Source: Dehalococcoidales bacterium
GTDB taxonomy: Bacteria > Chloroflexota > Dehalococcoidia > Dehalococcoidales > UBA5760
Length of the DNA: 7,110 nt
NCBI GenBank assembly: GCA_016931015.1
Contig: JAFGFP010000052.1
Coordinates: 1 to 7,110, forward strand
Direction: 5' to 3'
In this document: one piece after another, positions 1 through 6,608 of the stretch
How positions within the stretch are numbered: position 1 is the first letter of the stretch
Layout: the number at the start of each line of letters is the position of its first letter
Translations under genes and position numbers: made by a program
The notes under the pieces: model-generated
Databases searched by the model: none
Told to the model about the DNA's origin: nothing
What the model saw: only the letters and a program-made list of their open reading frames with translations

Positions 1-1451
1 CCGACGTGCATGGAGCTGATATTGACATCGGCATCGCCGGTTACCTTGCTCACCGAGCTGATGAGGCCGGGGCGGTCCAGGTGGTCGCTGAAGAGGAAAT
101 AGCCGCCGGTGGGCACAATATCGAGCCAGTAGTTATTAATCCGAACGATGTGCAGCTCCCCGCGCATCACCGTTCCGGCCACGGTGGTAACCCCGGAGCT
201 GGTGACAACCTCGATGGTAACGAGGCTGGTGTAGTTCTCGCAGGCGGTCTCCTTCTGCTCCACCACGGTGAGACCCCGGTGAGCGGCCACGATATTGGCG
301 TTAACCAGGTTCACCCGCTCCTCGCTTATCTCGTTGAGAATCCCGCCCAGGATAGCCGCCTTGAGGATATTGGTATCGTAGTTGGCAATCTCGCCCTCGT
401 ACTTAATCTGGATGGTGTTCATCTGGCCTTCGGCGAGCTGACTAGCCAGTTTGCCGGTCGCAGCCGCCGCCTTGACCACCGGCCCCAGCACCGCCAGGGC
501 TTCGGGCGAGACGAAGGGGGCGTTAACCGCATACCGGGCGGGCTGCCCCTTAAGCACGTCGACAATCTGCACGGCCACGTCCTTAGCCACCAGGGCCTGA
601 GCCTCGGAGGTGGAAGCCCCCAGGTGGGGGGTGACGATGATATTGTCGCACTCGAAAAGGGCGCTGCTCGTGGTCGGCTCCTTGGGGAAGACATCGACGG
701 CGGCACCAGCCACCTTTTTGTCCTTTATCGCCTTAACCAGGGCCGCCTCGTTAATCAGGCCGCCCCGGGCGGTGTTGATAATACGAACCTGGGGTTTAAC
801 CAGGGATAGCTCATTAGCCCCAATCAACTCTTGGGTCGACTCCGTGAGCGGCAGGTGCAGGGTGATAAAGTCCGACTCTTTGAGCAGCTGCTCGAGAGAG
901 ACCAGCTCCACCTGGAGGTTACGGGCATGGTCGACCGAGATGTAAGGGTCGTGGGCGATGAGCTTCATTTCCAGGCCGCGCGCCCGTCGCGCCACTTCGG
1001 AGCCGACGCTGCCCAGCCCGATAATGCCCAGCGTTTTGTTTCTCACCTCGATACCCATGAAGCTAGTCCTCTTCCAGACCCCGGACTTAAGCACAGCATT
1101 AGCCTGGGGAATGTTACGGGCCAGGGCGAGCATCAGAGCAACGGTATGCTCCGCCGCCGAAATGGTGTTCCCGGTAGGGGCATTAACGACCACGATACCG
1201 CGCTGGGTAGCCGCCTCGACATCGACGTTGTCAATGCCGACCCCGGCGCGGGCGACGACCTGAAGGTTCTTCCCGGCGGCGATTATCCCAGCCGAGACCT
1301 GAGTCTGGCTGCGCACCACCAGGGCGTCGTAATCGCCGACAATAGCCGAGATTTCCTCGGCGCTCAGCCCCAGCCGGACATCCACCTCGGCGCAGCTACG
1401 CAGAATCTCCAAGCCCTCACCGGCAATAGCCTCGGTGACCAAAATCTTCAT
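1..1451 (-). CDS. serA: D-3-phosphoglycerate dehydrogenase, C-terminus cut by window edge
   Basis: Oxidises 3-phosphoglycerate to 3-phosphohydroxypyruvate with NAD+, the first step of serine synthesis in the cytoplasm. I translated 483 codons from the ATG at 1451; the frame stays open to base 1. The NAD-binding motif GLGSVG lies at residues 145-150, with the acidic D168 at the end of the next strand. The family signature NTARGG is at 226-231. The expected catalytic residues are R229, E258 (in PKEP) and H276 (in TPHLGAS). Residues about 310-450 match the intervening regulatory domain of the long SerA form. DRPG at 459-462 opens an ACT domain that is cut off; about 40-45 residues should be missing from a protein of about 525. 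It starts 4 bases after the aminotransferase stop, with a weak GGGGG element before the ATG, so translation is probably coupled. The assignment is firm; serine feedback through the ACT domain is inferred from the family. Confidence 0.96.
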   Translation of the reverse strand, partial: MKILVTEAIAGEGLEILRSCAEVDVRLGLSAEEISAIVGDYDALVVRSQTQVSAGIIAAGKNLQVVARAGVGIDNVDVEAATQRGIVVVNAPTGNTISAAEHTVALMLALARNIPQANAVLKSGVWKRTSFMGIEVRNKTLGIIGLGSVGSEVARRARGLEMKLIAHDPYISVDHARNLQVELVSLEQLLKESDFITLHLPLTESTQELIGANELSLVKPQVRIINTARGGLINEAALVKAIKDKKVAGAAVDVFPKEPTTSSALFECDNIIVTPHLGASTSEAQALVAKDVAVQIVDVLKGQPARYAVNAPFVSPEALAVLGPVVKAAAATGKLASQLAEGQMNTIQIKYEGEIANYDTNILKAAILGGILNEISEERVNLVNANIVAAHRGLTVVEQKETACENYTSLVTIEVVTSSGVTTVAGTVMRGELHIVRINNYWLDIVPTGGYFLFSDHLDRPGLISSVSKVTGDADVNISSMHV

Positions 1452-1455
1452 GACA

Positions 1456-2544
1456 CTAACCCCCGAACCCGGCTTGAGGCAGAACCTCCTTGAGCGCCGA
1501 TATTACCAGCTCGATATCACTCTCTTTAACCCAGCCCAGGTGGCCGATGCGGAATATTTTACCATCCATCGTCTGCTGCCCGCCACCAAGCACAATCTGG
1601 CGCTCCTCCCGCATAATCTTAAGCATCTTCTTAACGTCGAGCCCGCCGGCGCCAGCCACGGAGGTAACCGTGTTGGAGGCGTATTTCTCATCGGCGAAGA
1701 GGGGCAGGCCCAGCGACTTCACGCCGTCCCGGGCCAGCTGAGCCACCCGGGCGTGACGGGCAAAGATACTGGCTAAGCCCTCCTTGAGCATCATCTTGAG
1801 CGATACCGAGAGCGCGAATACGGTCGTCATTCCCGGCGTCCACGGCGTCTGTTTCTTCTCCAGATAGCTCTTGGACTTGGAGAAGTCCCAGTAGAAGCGG
1901 GGCATCTTAGCTTTGGCGTGGGCCCGCCAGGCATCTTCGCTGACGCTGACCATGGCCAGCCCCGGGGGCACCATCCACCCCTTCTGGGAGCCGGTGACCA
2001 CGATATCGCAGCGCCACTTATCCACCGGAAGGTCAATCGAGCTAAGACTGCTGATGGCATCGACCAGGAGCAGCTTATCGAACCGCTTGACCGTGCTGCT
2101 GATTTGGGCCAGGTCGTTGGTGACTCCGGTAGAGGTCTCGTTGTGGGTGACCAGCACCGCCTTTATCCCCGGGTCGGCCTCGAGAGCGCGCCGCACCGCG
2201 TCAACATCGGCCGCCCTACCCCACTCAAACTTGAGAGGGACTATCTCGGCGCCGAACTGCTGAGCAATAGTGGCGAAGCGCTCACCGAAGACGCCAATGG
2301 AGACCGAGAGCACCTTATCGCCGGGGGAGAGGGTATTAACCACCGCCGCTTCCAGACCGCCCGTCCCGGAGCCGGTCAGCAGAAAGAGGTCGTTCTTGGT
2401 CTGAAATAGCTGTTTTAAGCTATCGGTGGCTTCACTTATCATCTGCCCGAACTCGGGGCCGCGGTGATTTATCATCTGCTTGGTCATCGCCTGGAGTACC
2501 TCTCCGGGGCAGGGGGTAGGGCCGGGGATACGTAGCTGTTCCAT
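1456..2544 (-). CDS. class V PLP aminotransferase (alanine/serine-glyoxylate type), probable phosphoserine-forming
   Basis: A 362-residue fold-type I PLP enzyme of the alanine-glyoxylate/serine-pyruvate aminotransferase family, complete and of usual length. Visible landmarks: N-terminal PGPTPCP (8-14), the phosphate-binding loop GSGTGG (58-63), HNETSTG (134-140), the pyridine-nitrogen aspartate in VDAISS (D162) and the Schiff-base lysine K188 in TGSQKG. FRIGHLG (331-337) should carry the substrate carboxylate arginine R332. The start is secure: AAAGGAG lies 7 bases before the ATG, inside the last codons of tyrS, and the ATG shares one base with the tyrS stop (TAATG). Lying directly upstream of serA, it most plausibly converts phosphohydroxypyruvate to phosphoserine in place of a classical SerC. 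Archaeal relatives such as Methanocaldococcus MJ0959 are known to do this. Glyoxylate transamination remains an alternative; sequence alone does not decide the substrate. Confidence 0.92.
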   Translation of the reverse strand: MEQLRIPGPTPCPGEVLQAMTKQMINHRGPEFGQMISEATDSLKQLFQTKNDLFLLTGSGTGGLEAAVVNTLSPGDKVLSVSIGVFGERFATIAQQFGAEIVPLKFEWGRAADVDAVRRALEADPGIKAVLVTHNETSTGVTNDLAQISSTVKRFDKLLLVDAISSLSSIDLPVDKWRCDIVVTGSQKGWMVPPGLAMVSVSEDAWRAHAKAKMPRFYWDFSKSKSYLEKKQTPWTPGMTTVFALSVSLKMMLKEGLASIFARHARVAQLARDGVKSLGLPLFADEKYASNTVTSVAGAGGLDVKKMLKIMREERQIVLGGGQQTMDGKIFRIGHLGWVKESDIELVISALKEVLPQAGFGG

Positions 2545-3779
2545 TATCCTTCTCCTTTACCGGTTTCATCGGTGTTTATTACTTTAGCGAAGCGGCGCCT
2601 GCCGACCTTGATGATACTACCGCTGGTAACCTGGGCCATAGGATTATCCGCCTTTTCCCCGTCGATACTGACCGCGCCCTGGGCAATAAGACGGCCGGCC
2701 TCGCTCCGGCTCTTGGCCATGCCGGTGGTCACGATTATCTCCCGGAGACCGATACCGGAATCCAGGGCAAGACGATACTCCTTTATCTCTTCGGGTAACT
2801 CCCTATCCTGATGCACCCGGGTAAAGTGCCCCTCGGCCTCGGCGGCCTGCTCTTGGTCGTAGAGCTGGGTCACCAGCTCCCGGGCGAGCCGTTTCTTAAG
2901 CACCATGGGATTAACGGTCTGCCCGTCCAGCTGCTCGCGGAACTCGGCGAGCTCCCCGTCGGAGACATCGGTGAGCAGGGTAAAGTAGTCCAGAATCAGG
3001 TCATCAGTGATGGACATCACCTTACCGTAAATCTCATCCGGTGGCTCAGCAACCCCGATATAGTTCCCCAGGCTCTTACTCATCTTGTGGCTGCCGTCGG
3101 TGCCGACGAGGAGCGGGGCTAAGAATACCTGCTGCGGGGGCTGCCCCATCATGGACTGAAGCTCCCGGCCCACCAGCAGGTTGAACTTCTGGTCGGTGCC
3201 GCCGAACTCGACGTCCGCCCTCACGGCTACCGAATCGTAGGCCTGAAGCAGCGGGTAGAGGAGCTCGGTCACCGCGATGGGACGCCCTGCCTGGTAGCGG
3301 TTACTGAAGTCCTCCCGCGCCAGAAGCTGAGCCACGGTAAAGCGGCTGGTGAGCTTGATAACCTCCGCCAGGTCGAACTTACCGAACCACTCGCTCTGCC
3401 ACCGTACCTCCGTCCGGGCCTTATCGACTACCTTAAAGAACTGCTCCATATATGTCTTAGCGTTATCCTGAACCTGCTCCCGGGTCAGCATCGGCCGGGT
3501 AACGGAAACGCCGCTCGGGTCGCCAATCTGGGCCGTCCAGTCGCCGACGATGAGCACCACCTGGTGCCCCAGCTCCTGAAACTGGCGGAGCTTCCTCAGC
3601 GTCACCATGTGCCCGAGGTGGATATCGGGAAAGCTGGGGTCGAAGCCCTCCTTGAGGCGCAGCTTCTTACCGGAGCGCAGCCGCGCTACCATCTCCTCCC
3701 GGACGATAACCTCGGCTACCCCCCGCCCCAGCAGGCGGTCAAGCTCTTTATCGTTAGTAATCATGCCCTCACCAGTCAT
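2544..3779 (-). CDS. tyrS: tyrosyl-tRNA synthetase
   Basis: Charges tRNA-Tyr with tyrosine at the expense of ATP. The 411-residue protein has the class I signature as HLGH (54-57) after GFDPSFPDI, and KMSKS (232-236) as the second ATP-binding motif. GDWTAQIGDPSG (79-90) and EFGGTDQKFN (191-200) are characteristic of bacterial TyrRS. An S4 RNA-binding domain occupies about 345-402 (AKSRSEAGRLIAQGAVSIDG). The form is closer to the TyrZ-like branch than to E. coli TyrS, judged by eye. Start choice: the ATG at 3779 has GGAG 8 bases upstream, within the end of ribF and 4 bases after its stop. A second ATG five codons in (3764) follows GGTGAGG at a very short spacing and is possible but less likely. 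No T-box-like leader precedes it, so it depends on the ribF promoter. Confidence 0.97.
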   Translation of the reverse strand: MTGEGMITNDKELDRLLGRGVAEVIVREEMVARLRSGKKLRLKEGFDPSFPDIHLGHMVTLRKLRQFQELGHQVVLIVGDWTAQIGDPSGVSVTRPMLTREQVQDNAKTYMEQFFKVVDKARTEVRWQSEWFGKFDLAEVIKLTSRFTVAQLLAREDFSNRYQAGRPIAVTELLYPLLQAYDSVAVRADVEFGGTDQKFNLLVGRELQSMMGQPPQQVFLAPLLVGTDGSHKMSKSLGNYIGVAEPPDEIYGKVMSITDDLILDYFTLLTDVSDGELAEFREQLDGQTVNPMVLKKRLARELVTQLYDQEQAAEAEGHFTRVHQDRELPEEIKEYRLALDSGIGLREIIVTTGMAKSRSEAGRLIAQGAVSIDGEKADNPMAQVTSGSIIKVGRRRFAKVINTDETGKGEG

Positions 3780-3783
3780 AGAC

Positions 3784-4716
3784 TCAGCTCCGGCTCCCGG
3801 CGCTCAAAATGGCCCGGCCCCGCTCTATATCCGCCGCTATCTGGCTCTTCAAAGCCGCGGCGCTGTCGAACTGCCTTTCACCCCGCAGCCTCTCTATTAT
3901 ATCAATTTTTAGCTCCCGTCCGTAGAGGTCGCCCTGATAATCGAGGAGATAGACCTCCACACCACTCCGCTGCCCCCCGAAGGTAGGCCGCCGGCCGATA
4001 TTGGTCATCGATTGACAAGTCCGCTCATCAAGATAGGCCCAGGTAGCGTAAACGCCCTCGGCGGGAAGGGCCTGCTCCGGGTCTAAGTCCAGGTTAGCGG
4101 TGGGAAAGTCCAGCTTCGTTCCCCGGCTGTCGCCGCGCACCACCCGACCGCGCAGGCTGAAGGGGCGGCCTATCAGGCGGCGCACCTTTTTCAAATCGCC
4201 GCCGGCCAGGGCCTCCCTGATGGCGGTGCTGCTTACCGTGTCCCCGTTTACCTTTACCGCCGGGACGACGCTGACCGTAAAGCCCAGGTCTTCACCCAGG
4301 GCACGGAGGGCATCGGCGTTACCCTCTCTATCCCGCCCCAAGGTAAAGCCAGGCCCGATTACCAGTTCTCTCAGTCTCAGGTAACGCTTGAGCAGCCCCA
4401 CGAACTGAGCGGCGCTAAGCCGGGCAAGCTCCGGGGTGAAGGGCAGCACGATAACACTGCCAACTCCTTCGTCTCGGAGCAGGGCCTTTCTCTGCTCGAG
4501 GTCGGTGAGGAAGGAGAGCCCGGTCTCGGGGGAGAGCACCTTCAGCGGGTGCGGGTCGAAGGTGACCACGCCGCTCGCCAGGTCGAGCTCTCCGGCCCGC
4601 TCGCGCAGCCTGGCGAGCAGGGCTTTATGCCCGAGGTGGACACCATCAAAGACCCCGACCGCCAGTACCATATCCCTGTCCGGTGATAACCGGGATAACT
4701 CTTCCTCTAGCGACAT
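3784..4716 (-). CDS. ribF: bifunctional riboflavin kinase / FMN adenylyltransferase (FAD synthetase)
   Basis: Phosphorylates riboflavin to FMN and adenylates FMN to FAD. The 310-residue protein has both domains in the normal order. The N-terminal nucleotidyltransferase shows GVFDGVHLGH (21-30), FDPHP (53-57), GPGFTLGRDREGN (121-133) and SSTAIREAL (162-170). The C-terminal riboflavin kinase shows GRVVRGDSRGTKLDFPTANL (190-209) with the metal/phosphate-binding PTAN, then GVYA (221-224) and NIGRRPTFGG (239-248). Length matches the family. The ATG at 4716 has only a weak GAGAAG before it; an internal ATG at residue 16 would remove a non-conserved N-terminal stretch, so the start is less certain than the gene. 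It is the first gene of the four-gene operon, downstream of a clear promoter. No FMN riboswitch fits in the short leader. Confidence 0.97.
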   Translation of the reverse strand: MSLEEELSRLSPDRDMVLAVGVFDGVHLGHKALLARLRERAGELDLASGVVTFDPHPLKVLSPETGLSFLTDLEQRKALLRDEGVGSVIVLPFTPELARLSAAQFVGLLKRYLRLRELVIGPGFTLGRDREGNADALRALGEDLGFTVSVVPAVKVNGDTVSSTAIREALAGGDLKKVRRLIGRPFSLRGRVVRGDSRGTKLDFPTANLDLDPEQALPAEGVYATWAYLDERTCQSMTNIGRRPTFGGQRSGVEVYLLDYQGDLYGRELKIDIIERLRGERQFDSAAALKSQIAADIERGRAILSAGSRS

Positions 4717-4807
4717 GGCTTCTCACTAAGCAGGATTACCGATAGCCGGGAGTAAGCTGGTGGCAATACAAGAACTCGGCTTTACTGCGGTGGAATACTT
4801 GAGTTAA

Positions 4808-4836
4808 ATACTATCACAAGCCACTCTAGGCGTCAA
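4808..4836 (-). promoter_or_regulatory. sigma70-type promoter for the ribF-tyrS-aminotransferase-serA operon
   Basis: On the minus strand TTGACG (4831-4836) and TAGTAT (4808-4813) are separated by exactly 17 bases. Transcription would start near 4801, giving a leader of about 85 bases to the ribF ATG. Within that leader AGCCG and CGGCT could pair across a loop of about 28 bases, too weak to call a regulator. It lies in the 195-base gap between the DUF5615 gene and ribF, so read-through from the toxin module is also possible. No clear terminator is seen in the gap. Confidence 0.8.
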
Positions 4837-4911
4837 TTTGAGAGGATACGGTGGATTATCTAGTTCAAATACAAATAGAAAGTGGGGATGATTGTAGCTT
4901 CTTATCACAGC

Positions 4912-5478
4912 CTACAGAAGAGGCGGTTGTCCACTAGAAGGTGGTTTACGTATGGGTTTGGATTTCCTACTCAATGGCCGTCGACTTTTCAATGGAATAG
5001 ACGGGTCTTCAAACGGAAGCCGTAGTGCAAATTTACTACGCTCAAATAATTCACAAGCATTGTTAAAGTTACATCCACTAGGATGCACCACAGCCTCGCC
5101 GCTATCACTGGCAAAATGTTCTAGCCATCTATGACGCTGTGCCAGTATACAGCCAAGAAGACGCAGTATCGGTTGTCCTGGTTTACCAACACGGATTACT
5201 CTCCCCCCTCTATAGTACATCTCAGAATAGAAGGAATACTTAGTTTTCGTATCTCTATGTTTATCATGACTAACTAGAATATAGCCGTACTTCCTCGCCC
5301 ACACTAAGAATTTAGTGTCATCGTTGGGGATATTACGCCAAGAAGCGTGCGTTGCCCTGAATCCTACTTTTCGCAGCAAGAAAACCAACTCAGGGTCGAT
5401 GTCGGAGTCAACTAGAAATCGCTCTAAGTTAGGCGGTTGCAACTGTGACTTGTCTATCGAGATACCGTTCGTACTCAA
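4912..5478 (-). CDS. DUF5615 PIN-like protein, probable toxin (VapC45-like)
   Basis: The N-terminal part matches the DUF5615 PIN-like pattern: FLVDSDIDPELVFLLRKVGF at 21-40, then NDDTKFLVWARKYGYILVSHDK at 52-73. Putative metal-binding acids are D24/D26, D53/D54 and D72, as expected of a small PIN nuclease; RNA cleavage is inferred from the fold, not shown here. The 188 residues exceed the usual 110-140 of the family. The extra part, about 155-188, is rich in Pro, Ser, Lys and Arg and looks disordered. The start is a TTG at 5478 that overlaps the DUF433 gene by 50 bases, with only a weak GAGAAAG upstream. Another in-frame TTG at 5442 would cut the overlap to 14 bases, and the domain begins after it. 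The overlap implies coupled translation with the partner. Base composition is much lower in GC than in the neighbouring operon. Confidence 0.8.
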   Translation of the reverse strand: MSTNGISIDKSQLQPPNLERFLVDSDIDPELVFLLRKVGFRATHASWRNIPNDDTKFLVWARKYGYILVSHDKHRDTKTKYSFYSEMYYRGGRVIRVGKPGQPILRLLGCILAQRHRWLEHFASDSGEAVVHPSGCNFNNACELFERSKFALRLPFEDPSIPLKSRRPLSRKSKPIRKPPSSGQPPLL

Positions 5479-6097
5479 TCGCTTTCTCGATTTTCTCAGG
5501 GGGGATACGTCGATAGAGCTTTTTTAGTTCGTTTATATCATGATTTGCGAGTAATGCAACTATAGTCGCAGTGGGGATTCTTGTGTCTCTTATAACAGGT
5601 TCTCCACCCATAATTTCTGGCCTGACCTGAACATACTTACGGAACTGAGGCGGAACTATAATAGATGCTTCCTCATCCCCCTCACGCAGCTCTTCAAAAA
5701 GGTCACCAAACAACATCTCCATTACTCGTTGTCCCATTTCCGTCGCATCTGTAACTTCCCATTCATCTGGCCTATCTACATAAATACGATTCCCAACGAC
5801 ATAGACTTTCTCATTTGCCCATCCCCAATCAGGAGGTCCGAGACGTTCGTACAGGTGACGTAATGCTGTCGCGGCAGAGTCGAAGTCTAAGTGTTTGTCA
5901 CGCAACGCTTTAATTATGCGAATCAATGTGAGGTCGGAGTAAGAGTAGCCTTCATCCGCAATCAAACCGCCCTCGACTAGTTCGAGAGACGGGCGTATTA
6001 TTCCCCTTCTTCGCCATTCATAGACGGTGGAGACAGGAATGCGAGCTAAACGGGAGACTTGTGCCGTTGAGTAAAAACCCTGCCATGTTATAGACAC
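5429..6097 (-). CDS. MerR-like HTH + DUF433 protein, probable antitoxin/autorepressor (VapB45-like)
   Basis: A 222-residue protein in two parts. Residues 8-85 resemble a MerR-type winged helix: YSTAQVSRLARIPVSTVYEWRRRGIIRP, then YSYSDLTLIRIIKALRDKHLDFDSAATALRHL. Residues about 154-214 are a DUF433 domain with its hallmark PEIMGGEPVIRDTRIPTATI (160-179) and the trailing helices. An acidic linker (about 110-147) joins them. DUF433 proteins next to DUF5615 proteins form toxin-antitoxin pairs of the mycobacterial VapBC45 (Rv2018/Rv2019) kind, so this protein probably neutralises the downstream PIN-like protein and represses its own promoter. The GTG start at 6097 is well supported by GGAGG 7 bases upstream. 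The stop lies 50 bases inside the partner gene. AT-rich codon use unlike the ribF operon suggests acquisition. Confidence 0.85.
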   Translation of the reverse strand: MSITWQGFYSTAQVSRLARIPVSTVYEWRRRGIIRPSLELVEGGLIADEGYSYSDLTLIRIIKALRDKHLDFDSAATALRHLYERLGPPDWGWANEKVYVVGNRIYVDRPDEWEVTDATEMGQRVMEMLFGDLFEELREGDEEASIIVPPQFRKYVQVRPEIMGGEPVIRDTRIPTATIVALLANHDINELKKLYRRIPPEKIEKAIEYERYLDRQVTVATA

Positions 6098-6104
6098 AAC
6101 AAAA

Positions 6105-6109
6105 CCTCC
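6105..6109 (-). promoter_or_regulatory. Shine-Dalgarno site deciding the GTG start of the DUF433 gene
   Basis: A perfect GGAGG on the minus strand lies 7 bases before the GTG at 6097. This fixes the unusual start codon; no nearby ATG in frame competes. Confidence 0.85.
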
Positions 6110-6112
6110 TCA

Positions 6113-6156
6113 CTCACGTTATAATCAAACTGAGGGTGCCTGATTATAATAGTGAG
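6113..6156 (-). promoter_or_regulatory. inverted-repeat operator overlapping the -10 box of the DUF433/DUF5615 module
   Basis: The left arm (6113-6127) and right arm (6141-6156) are near-perfect reverse complements. Both carry TGATTATAA, then a one- or two-base mismatch, then GTGAG; the spacer is 13 bases. On the minus strand a perfect TATAAT (6143-6148) lies inside the right arm, placing the start near 6136 and about 38 bases before the GTG. No good -35 is seen at 16-20 bases, so the promoter is weak or activator-dependent. Binding by the HTH of the DUF433 protein would cover the -10. TGAGGG also repeats directly at 6131 and 6153, 22 bases apart. Function is inferred. Confidence 0.6.
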
Positions 6157-6274
6157 GGCTGAGTAGAGGTATTTGGCAGATACTTCTCATAAATTACTAT
6201 CAGACATAAGAATAACATACCATCTAGAATCCGACAACATCGAGGCACAAGCCTTTAGCTAACCACCAGCGATA

Positions 6275-6303
6275 TTGACTCCACAGTCGCCGGGCACTAT
6301 AAT
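6275..6303 (+). promoter_or_regulatory. strong sigma70-type promoter reading rightward
   Basis: TTGACT (6275-6280) and TATAAT (6298-6303) are separated by exactly 17 bases, one mismatch from consensus. Transcription should start near 6310. The first plausible start codon is almost 300 bases downstream, so the promoter serves a long leader or a non-coding RNA. CGCCGG (6288-6293) and CCGGCG (6323-6328) form an inverted repeat straddling the -10, a possible operator. The AT-rich stretch 6157-6274 before it holds nothing else that I recognise. Confidence 0.75.
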
Positions 6304-6309
6304 CTAAAC

Positions 6310-6608
6310 CGATTGAATTCCACCGGCGGTAAGCCCCAATCGCGCCTTACCAGAGCTCTTTTGACAAAACGAAACACGGCCGCCGAGTAAGCATTACCAC
6401 TCCGGAAGGCCGGCTTAAAGAATACCGCCCGTAACAGGCACGGTTAGAACCAGGTGAATAACGAGGGTCGCCGGGAATCTACGGCGCCCTCAAACCTCCA
6501 GGTCAGGAGCAGTTTCGTGCCTTTCTGGAGCTATGCGATTAACGTATCACCCTGCGGGCACCCGGGCTGCCTAAGGCCAGGGCGGCCCTCCGCTGCGGAG
6601 AGGCCGTC
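6310..6608 (+). ncRNA. structured GC-rich leader or non-coding RNA of unknown family
   Basis: Following the strong promoter, this stretch lacks a convincing reading frame but folds by eye into several hairpins. GGTAAG/CTTACC pairs at 6328-6351. A stem with two GGCC arms and GAGT/ACTC inside lies at 6378-6411. A 10-bp stem with one bulged T and an 8-base loop lies at 6463-6491. CTCCAG/CTGGAG spans 6496-6530, and a 12-bp stem occupies 6581-6608. I do not recognise a known riboswitch, T-box, SRP, RNase P, tmRNA or 6S signature. It could instead be a decayed gene: one frame reads 26 codons without a start (6462-6539, ending in a protein-like LKPPGQEQFRAFLELCD) before a stop at 6540. Confidence 0.4.
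6581..6608 (+). promoter_or_regulatory. hairpin burying the Shine-Dalgarno site of the 6609 ORF
   Basis: Bases 6581-6592 pair with 6596-6608 in a 12-bp, mostly G-C stem with a CTG loop and one bulged A (6601); one pair is G-U. The right strand contains GGAGAGG, the only Shine-Dalgarno candidate for the ATG at 6609. The stem ends immediately before that ATG. No T-run follows, so it is not an intrinsic terminator. The structure would block initiation unless opened. Confidence 0.6.

Noticed and set aside
6..1493. Long plus-strand reading frames opposite serA
   Set aside because: They are shadows of the GC-rich serA gene, with repetitive His/Gly/Asp-rich translations and no ribosome sites.
4669..4700. 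Repeated GTTATC/CCGG motif near the ribF start
   Set aside because: It lies within ribF coding sequence and is explained by codons; no promoter or operator context supports it.
4884..4911. TGTAG/CTACA hairpin after the PIN-like gene as a terminator
   Set aside because: The stem is short with a bulge and no T-run follows on the minus strand.
6352..6361. AGAGCTCT followed by TTTT as a terminator
   Set aside because: The palindrome is self-complementary with no loop and the T-run is only four to five bases.
6361..6366. Perfect TTGACA -35 hexamer
   Set aside because: No -10-like hexamer lies 16-18 bases downstream; the sequence there is GC-rich.
6410..6430. AAAGAATACCGCCC recalls part of bacterial RNase P RNA
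   Set aside because: The diagnostic GAGGAAAGTCCGGGC and its 3' pairing partner are absent on both strands.
6496..6514. Resemblance of CCAGGTCAGGAGCAG to the conserved SRP RNA hairpin region
   Set aside because: The intervening CCGGAAGGA tetraloop segment is missing; a CCGGAAGG elsewhere (6402-6409) is about 90 bases away and in the wrong order.
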